Source of the DNA: Prostheceraeus crozeri
Lineage: Eukaryota > Platyhelminthes > Polycladida > Euryleptidae
Assembly: GCA_907163375.1 (NCBI GenBank)
Contig: CAJQUW010001819.1
Location: 62,001-126,000, forward strand
DNA: 64,000 bases
Reading direction: 5' to 3'
Shown here: one piece after another, positions 22,427 to 32,115 of the stretch
Layout: each line of letters begins with the position of its first letter
Position numbering within the stretch: position 1 is the first letter of the stretch
Notes under the pieces: model-generated
Seen by the model: only the letters and a program-made list of their open reading frames with translations
Databases searched by the model: none
What the model was told of the DNA's origin: nothing
Made by a program: the position numbers and the translations under genes

Positions 22427-24410
22427 ATGCCGCGGCACTTTAAGAGAAAAACTAATCGACAAAGCTTTATTGAAGAATCGATGGAAAAGGCAATTAAGGC
22501 TTGCAAAGATGGAGAAATGGGCTACTTCAAGGCTAGTCAGACTTTCAATGTACCGATATGTTCATTGAGACGACGAGTTAATGATCAGAATAAATATGCA
22601 AAAGGATCTTCAAAGCACTTGGGTGGCAGATCAACTAGCCTCACACCGGAGATTGAAGCCGAACTTGAAAACTACATTATTACAATGGATAACAGGTTTT
22701 TTGGCTTGACACTTTACGACGTGAGAAAAATGGCTTTCGAATTAGCGATTCGTCACAATATTCCTGATTCTCAGCATAGATTTGATGTTGAAAAGCAAAT
22801 TGCAGGTCGTGACTGGCTCGTTGGCTTCCGTAAACGCCATCCACATCTAAGTTTGCGCACTCCGGAACCGACGTCATTTGCGAGAGCTCGAGGTTTCTCA
22901 AAAGAGAAAGTGAAAGAATTCTTTGAGCTTCTGGGAGAAACGTACGACAAATACAAATGGAGACCTGAGCAGATATTCAACGTCGATGAAACGGGCGTAT
23001 CAACGGTTCAAGGTAGATCATCGAAAGTCCTGTCCATGCGTGGGAAAAGACAGGTCGGTGCGATCAAAAGTGCTGAGAGAGGATCTAATGTAACAGTCTG
23101 CTGTACAATGAGTGCTGCGGGAATGCACATTCCTCCTGTCATCATCATTCCAAGAAAAAGAATTCGTCCAGAATTGCAAGATGCAGCTCCGCCGGGAAGC
23201 ATTGTCCTGAGTCAGGACCGAGGATGGATGGATTCGACGTTATTTTTGAAATATTTAGAGCACTTTGTTCATCATGTAAAGCCCTCGACGTCGTCTGAAG
23301 TTTTATTAATCCTCGATGGTCATCATACTCACAAGACGGTCGCCGCTGTTGAATATTGCAAGCAGAATGGAATAATTTGTCTGTGTCTACCCCCTCATAC
23401 GACACATAAGCTGCAACCGCTCGACGTTTCGTTCTTCAAATCTTTCAATCATCACTATGACAGAGCAGTTGAGAATTGGTTGCGGAATCACCATGGACGC
23501 GTTGTGACTATTCATCAAATTCCTGAACTTATCAACGAAGCTTTCGGTTTATCTGCGGTTGTTTCGACGGCTCAAAACGCCTTTCGTCGTACAGGAATTT
23601 ATCCATTCAATGACAGCATTTTCAGTGATGAAGATTTTGTAGAGATGATCACCTCAGACGATAGAGATGAAGAAAGAGAGAATAGGCCTAGTCCTGATAG
23701 GCCTGTGACGCCATCTACAAAAGTCATTCGCGCACCAGGAAAAAGCTGCATTAATAGACGAGCTGGAGCTGGATCTGCAAAAATACTGACAGATGACGGT
23801 GGTAAGAATATAGTTTTGGAAGTTCTGTTCATAAAATTTTGTTAGTTATTTGAACGGGTTGATCTCGCCATCTTGTTATTATTTGTTATCTAAATTTGTC
23901 TCGTTATTTCTAAACTTGAGTTATACAACATACAGATTCTCTTTGAACTTCTTTCCAGGCTCAGGCAGGAACATCGACGATGCCGGACAGTCGAGCGGTG
24001 GGAGCACCACCGTGACCGGACAGTCGAGCGGTGGAAGCGCCACCGTGACCGGACAGTCGAGCGGTGGGAGCGCCACCGTGACCGGACAGTCGAGTGGTGG
24101 GAGCGCCACCGTGACCGGACAGTCGAGCGGTGGAAGCGCCACCGTGACCGGACAGTCGAGCGGTGGAAGAGCCACCGTGACCGGACAGTCGAGCGGTGGA
24201 GGAGATTCGGGCAAATCCAAGAGAAGGAAGCTGTCACAATCGAAGCAGTATATCGATGCAATATATCCATGCATCTATTGTTGCGAGAAGTTCAAGGCGT
24301 CAAGGCCAGGTGAAGAGTGGATCCAATGTGCAGCATGTTCAAGTTGGGCCCATCTGCTGTGTTCGGGTTATGAAAGCGGAACATTCGCTTGTGACTTCTG
24401 CATGCAATGA
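22427..24410 (+). CDS. pogo/Tigger-like transposase with C-terminal PHD finger
   Basis: Two exons, 22427-23801 and 23959-24410, joined in phase 1 by a GTAAGA...TTTCCAG intron of 157 bp; about 608 residues with no lesion. Order: psq-type HTH ('GYFKASQTFNVPICSLRRR'), CENP-B-type HTH ('RDWLVGFRKRHPHLSLRTP'), DDE_1 catalytic core with Asp in 'FNVDETGVS', 'LLILDGHHTH' and 'HKLQPLDVSFFKSF', then a 6.5-copy GQSSGGSATVT repeat and a PHD finger (CIYC, CAAC, HLLC, CDFC). The start ATG at 22427 precedes the first HTH directly. The PHD finger could bind histone tails and guide insertion; that is inference. Confidence 0.88.
23985..24200 (+). repeat. 33-bp coding minisatellite in the pogo transposase
   Basis: Six full and one partial copies of a 33-bp unit beginning GGACAGTCGAGCGGTGG, encoding GQSSGGSATVT. 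The period is a multiple of three, so copy-number changes keep the frame; this also opens all other frames, which explains the long antisense ORFs here. It forms a flexible linker between the catalytic core and PHD finger. Confidence 0.95.
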
Positions 24411-24908
24411 ACAGAAATCGTTACTCTGAAATTTTAGCACCACTGATTCATATTCACTTCATACATTGATATTTACATGTAGATTTACAATTTTTACAAT
24501 AACATGACGTGTGTTATTTGTTGTTTTGTTTTATAAGTGAAACGTTTTAGATAGATTGGGTTCAAAATCAAATTTAGCACTATAAAACTTATAATTTTCA
24601 TAACTATGTCATTTTACCCCAACTTTTTTTGAATAACTGAAAAAAGTCATTTATAGATCTACCGATATCGACCCACGAAAATGTCTTCCTTTGCTCAAAA
24701 AAACTTCTGAATTATATATTACACATCTTCAACTAAACATAAGGACGATTTGCGGGTTCTCAAACATAGTATTTTGGTACATATCATACCAAAAGCTTAA
24801 GTATGTCATATTACCCCTCCTTCCCCTGCATCAGAATATAAAAACTGAAATTTTTCTTGAGCAGCATGAATTAACAAAAATAGGACAAATTACATTAAAC
24901 TGATGCTG

Positions 24909-25080
24909 CTCTACTGCACATAAAAATCAAATTTTCGCTATCAACCGGCTTGTCGAAGCTACAAACAATGAGTGACAATGACAGCGAGCGCATCTAGCAA
25001 TCACGTGACTCCGATCGGTGATGCATGCAGCTTCGACAAGGCGGTTGATTGCGAAGGAAGAATTTTGATGTGCAGTAGAG
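24909..25080. repeat. Short foldback element
   Basis: Arms 24909-24960 and 25029-25080 (52 bp each) are inverted relatives sharing CTCTACTGCACA and the GCTTGTCGAAGCT region. The 68-bp loop contains CACGTGA. Non-coding, MITE-like. Confidence 0.75.
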
Positions 25081-25301
25081 TGGTATCGGCTAATAGCAAC
25101 TGTCGTAGCCCTAAGTATATGATGACAATTGACGAAAATTGTATGGAATACATAATATGATAATTAGCTATCGATAATCGTAGAGGATTATTGATGAGAT
25201 TTTTGGTAATTAAAAATCAGTGTTCTATCAGTCAGAGCATGTTGCTGAAATGAAATTCTTCGATAAAGTGAGATGCTCAATAGTACATCTTGAATTTTCA
25301 G

Positions 25302-25395
25302 AAAATCCTTTGAACGACAGGTTAGCGGATTTGATTGCGGCAGGGGGATCGGGTGAAGACGATGAAGAACTAACCTGGTCTGGACAGTTCAAAGC
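25302..25395 (+). CDS. NCX exon, cytoplasmic linker
   Basis: Acceptor GAATTTTCAG ending at 25301, donor GTAAGT at 25396. Entered in phase 1 it reads 'NPLNDRLADLIAAGG', 'GEDDEELTWSGQFKA'. The 'SW..QF..AI' pattern following an acidic patch is the conserved end of the NCX regulatory loop just before the second membrane bundle. It leaves in phase 2. The entry phase fixes that upstream splicing must come from 18779 or 19312. Confidence 0.88.
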
Positions 25396-25734
25396 GTAAG
25401 TTGGTAGATCAAACTTCAATGCGTAAAGTTATCAGATAGCGAAATGATCTGCAATTATGCATTGCTATCTCAAAACAAAGTCTTAAATCTCCAGTTTCCG
25501 AGTTTCGAGATAAGGATTTTTATATAATCTCACCTCCAGATTCCGACACTTTATCAAGGCTGTGTATCTAAAGTTCTATAGTTCACATTGCTTGTGGTTT
25601 TATCGTTAATATGTATTTTTCAAAAGTGACAGTTTGCTAAGAGATCTGATTCTAAAGTCTGTGATATCAATTCTGGGTTGACCCCATTTACCGCTGGTAA
25701 CGTTTGAAGTCATTTTCTTTCAGTGATTTTGAAC

Positions 25735-26488
25735 TTATACATTTGCTAAGAGAAAAAACACTAAGTAAAAATCCTGTAAAACTAAAGAGAAGCACGAGCT
25801 AGCGGAGAATCTCGCAAGAGTCACCGACAAGCACTGGGGGATCGTTAATCTTGTGGTGACACGATTGTCATTTGTCTGAATTGACAGACGGTCAGATATT
25901 TGGTGGAGTTCCGATGTTGCCTCTGCTCCCCACATTCTATTAACTGTTCCGGATAAAGGAATACATCTTCATCCCAGATCGGCACACTATCCATCATTAT
26001 CTTGGTGTTTGCGTTCCTCGGCTGCTTCTAAACAGAGTTCTGAGGCAGTACTCGCTCCAACTACGAATTGAGAGGTGAGTGGATGTACCACCGTCAGATC
26101 AAACACTTCAGCTTTCCCTAGTGACCAATCTGGGATTAAGATATCAGCCGGACGAGTGACTTTGAGGACAGGAAACCTTTTCAAGCTGAGGATTCATCAA
26201 TGCCTTTTGACAAAAGCGATTTCGCAGTTCATTATGGTGTCGGACAACATCTGGACCACGTTTTCAGGTGGTTGCGTGGAGGCCAAAGTCATCGAGCGTC
26301 TTATCATGACAAGTTAAACATGTCGAATTGCAATTCAAAGGTAAACATAACCTCATTTTCACTAACACATGAACTTCATTTGTTTCTGCGGTAGTCTTCG
26401 TCCTAGACGTGGTTTTGGAGTTGCAGATATCCATAACAAAGCCTGGGAATTGGAAACCGCTGCGATTCTTGCTTTCTGAGCAATGCAA
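25735..26488 (-). pseudogene. Retroelement-derived C-terminal module, decayed
   Basis: Minus strand. Blocks 'TCHDKTLDDFGLHATT' (26488-26264), 'RPADILIPDWSLGKAEVFD' and 'AAEERKHQDND' (26184-25987), then 'WGAEATSELHQISDRL' and 'RLTIPQCLSVTLARF' (25935-25735). This set resembles the zinc-knuckle plus 'RPADIL..W' tail found after reverse transcriptase in some invertebrate retroelement proteins. The last two blocks lie in one frame broken by TAG and TGA codons at about 25975-25950; the first is in another frame. No RT domain was seen upstream. Confidence 0.55.
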
Positions 26489-26858
26489 TTTTCTGATTGG
26501 TATAACTTCGACATTTGGTAATCGTCTATCTGCTTAGATAGAAGTCTTTGACTTCGACATTGGTTATGGAGAGAATTTACGTTAATCTGAGAAAATTCAA
26601 CACGTGAATTGTAAAGCATGATGCATTCATTCAAGTCAGTTGCTTGCGAGTTTGTGCTGGCAATGGAAGATAAATACATTCATCGATTTAAATGTAAAAT
26701 TAGTAGCGAATGTAAATGAAAAATGATGCTGCCTCTACACAATTCATGAAAACACAAATTCACGCGACTCCCAGTAGTCAAGTCAAGTCAGTAAAGTCAT
26801 GTCTTTATTCAGTTAACAGCGTAAGCTGGTTATTATACAATGTAAGAAATAATATATA
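26489..26858 (+). other. NCX intron 5, nothing recognised
   Basis: AT-rich intron with a few TCAAGTCA-type repeats at 26778-26800. No coding or RNA feature recognised. Confidence 0.5.
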
Positions 26859-27027
26859 GTTTTTACTACCCATGTATCCACATAGTCCAGTCACTTGTCA
26901 AATAAGTGCAGTCAATTGTCAAATGCAAGAAAGGACACTTCTGATCGTTGTGAATTGCAGTCATGTATCAAAATAAAGCAATCAAGAGTCAACATGTGCA
27001 GTCAAGTATCAAATTATCAGTCTAACT

Positions 27028-28101
27028 GTGCTGACGAACGAGATGATGAGGCAGCGAATAAGAGATGATGATAAGCAGAGGCTTTTTCAGGCTGCTGAAA
27101 GAGGAGAAGACTTTCTCCAACTTGCTTCTCAGTTAAATATCAAACCGAACACAGCCTATGCAATCATTAGGAAGCCTATGCAATCATTGGGAGAGCTCGC
27201 TTACGCGATGGACAGGTTGTTGTTCCTCGAGGTAGACATACTCATCAAAAGGTGGATGATGAGATCGGAGGTATGCTGGTGTCCATCGTGGAGGAGAAAC
27301 CTGGGTACACGTTGCACCAAATAAACGCTGAGCTTCGTCTACGACTGCCAAACAAGCCTCATCTTCGGTCACTTCTCTTTGCCGTTGTTTGACTGCTCGA
27401 TTAATAGTAATGAAGAAATTCGAAGACAGTGTAACCGAGAGAAACAATGAACAAGTGAAGGAGAGACGTGAACAATATGCGCGATGGTTGATGATGAATG
27501 GAGTCAACAATGAGCTCGTATTCATGGAAGAATGCGGCATCAATTTGTGGAGTAGACGAACTCGAGGTAGAGCACCCAGAGAATCTAGGGCTGTACGAGT
27601 CGTTGCCGGGAGACGTGGGAGGAACTTCACCGTCATATCCACCATCGGTCACACCCGTGGATTGCTGTTCCATGAGACTTCGAGGATGGTATGACCAAAG
27701 CACGATTCCACTCAGTTCTGGAAAGGATTTCAGGAGATCATGAAGGTCCCATAACTTTCATCTTTGATAATGCTCCATCTCATTCTGGTGCAAACTCAAG
27801 TCCCGAGGATGGTGGACCTAACTTGAGACCAGAACATCAATGTGTTTACTTACCACCCTATTCCCCATTCTTGAATCTGGTCGAGAATGCAATAAGTGCA
27901 TTTAAGTGGTCCCTCAAAAATAGTTTGGAGGAAGTGCGGCAAGACTTCATGACTCAAACACATGACATGCGTCTGGCTACATTGACACAGCTGGCAGAAC
28001 AGGCTGTTAGTGTCATATCTGCATCTAAAGCGGCTCACTGGTTTGCTCACTCGCAGAGACATATTTCTGATTGTCTTCAAAAAGCTGACATTTTGATGTG
28101 A
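27028..28101 (+). pseudogene. DDE_3 (IS630/mariner-type) transposase, frameshifted
   Basis: N-terminus with HTH ('LASQLNIKPNTAYAII'), then in a second frame 'HTHQKVDDEIGGMLV', in a third 'FMEECGINLWSRRTRGR', 'RRGRNFTVIS', and again a shift to 'FIFDNAPSHSG' and 'LPPYSPFLNLVENAIS'. Catalytic triad: the first Asp of the usual DECG block is Glu here (MEECG); second Asp and the Glu of VEN are kept. At least three frame changes (about 27185, 27370-27390, 27690) make it inactive. It lies inside the transposon with TIRs at 26859 and 29473. Confidence 0.85.
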
Positions 28102-28490
28102 GTAGGCCTACACTGCTTTCTTGTGGCCTGATTTTTCAATATACATGTATGTATAGGATCTGGATGAGATGATGTTTTTTTCCTCAAATTGTACTATAGA
28201 TGTTAATTGATGAGTTAAATAACATAGCTTGATGGATGAATATTCGGCGAATAACTCTGAAAATCTGAATGATTCAGTAATTTCTCCTAATCATATTTCA
28301 CCTTTTTCATGGTAATTCATTAATTAAACATGCTTTGAATATCCTCATAAACCTATGGACATAGATATCAGTAGGAATAAACACTAAAAAGCATATATTG
28401 CATTTATTTGATACTTGACTGAACTTATTTACACTTGGGTGGTGTAGTATGACACTTCGGTGCTCTATTCTGATGCATGGGTGAACTATA

Positions 28491-29403
28491 CACTGAATCA
28501 AAAAAACGGAAACCCCTGTTTGTCATATATAGGAACTTTGTTTTAAGTGTAAACTTATCTAGCGCTTTTGTATTTTTTGATTGTCTCTGTTTGCTTACAA
28601 TTCATAGCATTCAATTAATCATGATGACCTTTCTACAATATCTAAGTTACTAGACAACAGTCACAGAGCTGCCTGATATATTACGCAATAGTGACATGTT
28701 GTAAGAAACAGCCATGCATGCATTGTAATACGCGTTGATTGTTTGTGAATTGTTAGCGATTGATTAAGCGCACACCAAGCTGAGATCTAGATCTACCAAA
28801 TGCCGCAAATTAGTGACAGTGCTAGAAACCAAATGGTAGGGATGTGGAAGGCAGGTGCAAGCTTGCAGGTTATCGGATTGGAATTTGAAAAGGGAAAGGG
28901 GAGTCTATCAAAGATTATAAAGAAATATCGACAATATGGGTCAACGGCTCATCGAAAGGGCAATGGCCGTCCCAGGTGTACCTCGAGACGAACTGATGCA
29001 GCTCTAGTTCGCTCAGCGCGTTTAAACAGATTCATGCCAGCCACTGTTCTTAGACACCAAGTCACTGGCCCTGTTCCATCTGTTTACACTTGGTACTGTT
29101 TACACTTACTTCAGCTTGGTGTGCGCTTAATCAATCGCTAACAATTCACAAATAATCAACGCGCATTACAATGCATGCATGGTTGTTTCTTACAACATGT
29201 CACTATTGCGTAATATATCAGGCAGCTCTGTGACTGTTGTCTGGTAACTTAGATATTGTAGAAAGGTCATCATGATTAATTGAATGCTATGAATTGTAAG
29301 CAAACAGAGACAATCAAAAAATACAAAAGCGCTAGATAAGTTTACACTTAAAACAAAGTTCCTATATATGACAAACAGGGGTTTCCGTTTTTTTGATTCA
29401 GTG
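28491..29403 (+). mobile_element. Tc1 derivative with 293-bp terminal inverted repeats, nested
   Basis: A 913-bp element with TIRs 28491-28783 and 29111-29403 (293 bp each, nearly identical), flanked by TA at 28489-28490 and 29404-29405, termini CACTGAATCAAAAAAACGG. The 327-bp centre encodes only the N-terminus of a Tc1 transposase. It inserted into the IS630-type transposon, so it is the younger of the two. Confidence 0.9.
28800..29141 (+). CDS. Truncated Tc1 transposase, DNA-binding part only
   Basis: 113 codons starting 'MPQISDSARNQMVGMWKAG', with paired HTH features 'LQVIGLEFEKGKGSLSKII' and 'RKGNGRPRCTSRRTD' (the GRPR hook), then 'VPSVYTWYC', after which the ORF runs into the right TIR. 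The DDE domain is deleted. The ORF is undamaged, so it could still make a short protein that binds TIRs; whether it is expressed is unknown. Confidence 0.65.
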   Translation: MPQISDSARNQMVGMWKAGASLQVIGLEFEKGKGSLSKIIKKYRQYGSTAHRKGNGRPRCTSRRTDAALVRSARLNRFMPATVLRHQVTGPVPSVYTWYCLHLLQLGVRLINR

Positions 29404-29475
29404 TATATTTGGACAATCGACTGCCTTATTTTGATAGTTGATTGGCTTAAGTGGATACATGGGTGGTAAAAACTA

Positions 29476-30284
29476 GAATTTTAATACATATACTGCTGAC
29501 AAAATAAAATCGCATACAAAGAAGAGCAGAAAAATGAAGAAAAGTGCTTCTACAGCAAGGCAAAGTCAGCTGTTAGCGACGAAAAAGCACTTTTCAACTA
29601 AGCTATAAATAATAACTGAGATGCAGAGAAGAGACATTATTTACATATTGGCCTAAAATGGTAAGGTCATCACACATGCTCGAACAGCAAGCATGATTTG
29701 AGCTTGGTAAGCACAAGTTGTTTGAGTTAAGTTGGATCATTGAAAGATAACTCATGTTTTTCGATGATGATATGTCAAAAGTTAAGTAGGCCTAAAATTT
29801 CACAATCATCAATTTGTTGAGTTGTCAATGAGTTTGTGGTGTCCTTTCTTATTCATCCATGCAGAACTATATTTAAACTTCAAGTCCATTGATATCTATA
29901 GGCAAACACATGTAAAATAAGTTTTAGTCTTACCTAACTTTGCTCATTTTTACAAGTTTGCTTTCTTTTCTCGGTTTTGAATATTTCCAATCATTTTCAA
30001 TTATAGCTATCATCAGTGTTGATCCAGTATTTTACCTAGTAATCACCCTCTTCTTTCTGGTCACTTCTCGGTCCTTCACGAGATTTTATGGAAGGCATTT
30101 CTCAGAACTTGTGATTCGTTGGGAGAAAGATGATTGCGGATTATGTTATCTGTTCTGATTAAATTGTGTATTTATTGCATTGGATATTGTTCTGTTATCA
30201 CAAAATGTGCTTCATATCTGAATAAGAATCTGACTATATCGATAAAAATATCTTTTGTTTGAAAGAGGCCCTGACTTGTCATTT
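29476..30284 (+). other. NCX intron 5, nothing recognised
   Basis: AT-rich intron. A 72-codon hydrophobic ORF at 29940-30158 has no recognised similarity. Confidence 0.5.
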
Positions 30285-30567
30285 TCAGTTTTGTGGTTGG
30301 AAAGAGTCAGGAGTATTTTAAGACTGCTATCCGACTGCTATCCGGCAATCATCTTCAGGTACAAAAGAATTTCTATTGGTGTTAGTAGGAGTTTAAATGT
30401 ATGAGATTAGTTTGAAAATGATATTTACAATGAGATGTGGTATGATAAAATGTAGATATGAACAGGTTGTACTGGGTTACATATCTTTACCAGTAGCAAA
30501 AGAATTGACCTGACATGTAAGATGAAGAATGATGAACTATGTTAGTAGAGTATGTTAAGAAATGTAG

Positions 30568-30855
30568 TTAATAGAAAAGAAAATCACGATAACTGTCAAG
30601 TTCAGCTTTACTATTGATCGATGGATTGAATTTGTGTATGATGAACGCCTCCCGCAATCGTAAATTAGTGGCATCGTTGTCGTAGGCCAGAATGTCGATG
30701 GTGATGTTGGTATGTTCTACTTGACAATTATGAATGTGCTTAAAAAAAGATGATGTTGGAGTTGAAAGGTGTTCTTTAAAACGGATATGAAGTGGTCTAA
30801 TAGTGCTGCCTATATAAAATTGATTGCATTTGCTGAAGCTTATTTTTGTAAACAA
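30568..30855 (-). pseudogene. PLE-2 inverted GIY-YIG fragment
   Basis: Minus-strand nuclease fragment of 95 codons from the palindrome boundary to the stop at 30568: 'KISFSKCNQFYIGSTIRPL', 'RFKEHLSTPTSS', 'NLRLREAFIIHKFNPSI', 'SYRDFLFY'. Only the nuclease is present; it is a by-product of the inverted insertion. Confidence 0.75.
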
Positions 30856-30857
30856 CT

Positions 30858-31782
30858 TTTGTTAACGAATAGTATAGAACAGGCTCTCGATCTCCTACAA
30901 TCTCTGAATGCTCAACATCCAGACATAAAATTTGAAATTGAATATCCTAGAAATGATAATAGAACTCTGAGTCTTCTCGACTTCACAATCACTGTAAATT
31001 CATCCAATGACTTCCAATTTGAATTTATAAGAAAGCTGCAAAGAAGAACATTTTTGTACATTCTAAATCACATATACCAACAAAGACGAAAATGAATTTC
31101 ATCCTGAATGAGAAGAAGAGAATCACTGTACGATGCTCAGATAAATTAACTCTCTAGAAGCACAAGGAAGAATTTGACAACTTATTACGCATTAACGACT
31201 ATGACGAGCAAATCATACGATCTTCGAACATGAAACTCCAACGACGAAGGAATACAAGAAAACGTAACAATCAATGGGTCAATAAGGATATTTTATATTT
31301 TCCTTTCCCATATACAACAGACAAAATAGATTCACGAATAAAACGGATTTTTCATAAACACAACCTCAACGTTCGAATAACTGGGCGCAACAAAACTCTT
31401 CGTCAACAACTAAAAAAGAATGAAACAAATATGAAGCCATGTTCTCTTTACGAACTGTACAATAATCAACAAACTATTGTGTAATCGAAAAAATGTTGTT
31501 TACAAAATAAGCTGCAGCAAATGCAATCAATTTTATATAGGCAGCACTATTAGACCACTTCATATCCGTTTTAAAGAACACCTTTCAACTCCAACATCAT
31601 CTTTTTTTAAGCACATTCATAATTGTCAAGTAGAACATACCAACATCACCATCGACATTCTGGCCTACGACAACGATGCCACTAATTTACGATTGCGGGA
31701 GGCGTTCATCATACACAAATTCAATCCATCGATCAATAGTAAAGCTGAACTTGACAGTTATCGTGATTTTCTTTTCTATTAA
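30858..31782 (+). pseudogene. PLE-2 RT end and GIY-YIG endonuclease, broken
   Basis: Starts inside the RT after motif C: 'SIEQALDLLQSLNAQHPDI', 'LSLLDFTITVNSS'. The frame ends at 31093; the basic linker 'RRRNTRKRN' and 'ILYFPFPYTTDKIDSRIKR' continue at 31230-31484, and the nuclease at 31477-31782 ('VVYKISCSKC', 'FYIGSTIRPL', 'LREAFIIHKFNPSINSKAE'). At least two breaks. Confidence 0.8.
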
Positions 31783-31987
31783 CTACATTTCTTAACATAC
31801 TCTACTAACATAGTTCATCATTCTTCATCTTACATGTCAGGTCAATTCTTTTGCTACTGGTAAAGATATGTAACCCAGTACAACCTGTTCATATCTACAT
31901 TTTATCATACCACATCTCATTGTAAATATCATTTTCAAACTAATCTCATACATTTAAACTCCTACTAACACCAATAGAAATTCTTTT

Positions 31988-32035
31988 GTACCTGAAGATG
32001 ATTGCCGGATAGCAGTCGAGAAACTTTGTACGTAC
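31988..32035 (+). ncRNA. Hammerhead-ribozyme-like hairpin of PLE-2
   Basis: About 205 nt after the PLE-2 stop: GTAC (stem I, 31988-31991), CTGAAGA (matches the core consensus CUGANGA exactly), T, GATTGC-CGGATA-GCAGTC (6-bp stem II), GA, GAAA (32020-32023), CTTTGTAC, GTAC (stem I partner). Two extra bases before GAAA depart from the consensus. The left arm (about 30324-30362) has the core but lacks the GAAA half. Confidence 0.45.
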
Positions 32036-32115
32036 ATATATATAAGAATAAGATCGATAATAATAACATCTTAAAATACTCCTGACTCTTTCCAACCACA
32101 AAACTGAAAATATCT

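Larger units (their letters stand above)
21505..24828 (+). mobile_element. pogo-type DNA transposon with PHD-finger transposase
   Basis: A 3.3-kb element. Left terminus at 21505 (GAGGGAAGGAAGGGTATAATG after the first base) and right terminus ending 24828 are inverted relatives of about 27 bp (right, reverse complement: CAGGGGAAGGAGGGGTAATAT), each running into TATGTCAT. TA precedes the left end; the matching right dinucleotide is CA, probably mutated. A 16-17-bp motif, TATGTCATTTTACCCC, is repeated at the subterminal regions. It encodes one transposase gene (22427-24410). Confidence 0.8.
26859..29473 (+). mobile_element. IS630/mariner-type transposon, interrupted by a Tc1 derivative
   Basis: Termini GTTTTTACTACCCATGTATC (26859) and the inverted match ending 29473, each flanked by TA. 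Subterminal iterons of the form GTCAA(T/G)TATCAAA/GTCACTTGTCAAA recur at 26890-27015 and inverted at about 28410 and 29420-29440. Inside are a broken transposase (27028-28101) and, at 28491-29403, a separate Tc1-type insertion. Without the insertion the element would be about 1.7 kb, normal for this superfamily. Confidence 0.85.
30285..32115. mobile_element. Penelope-like element PLE-2 with inverted 3' copy
   Basis: A + strand PLE 3' half (30858 to about 32115) is preceded by an inverted copy of its last part (about 30857 down to 30285). Both ends carry the GIY-YIG nuclease, 'FYIGSTIRPLHIRFKEH', with identical protein sequence over most of its length. The right arm has an extra 50-70 bp near 32018-32075 that the left arm lacks. 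The N-terminal two-thirds of the ORF are missing. Different family from PLE-1 and PLE-3 at the protein level. Confidence 0.8.

Noticed and set aside
23890-24274. Long antisense ORFs over the pogo minisatellite
   Set aside because: The 33-bp repeat lacks stops in any frame, so all frames are open. Shadows of the coding repeat.
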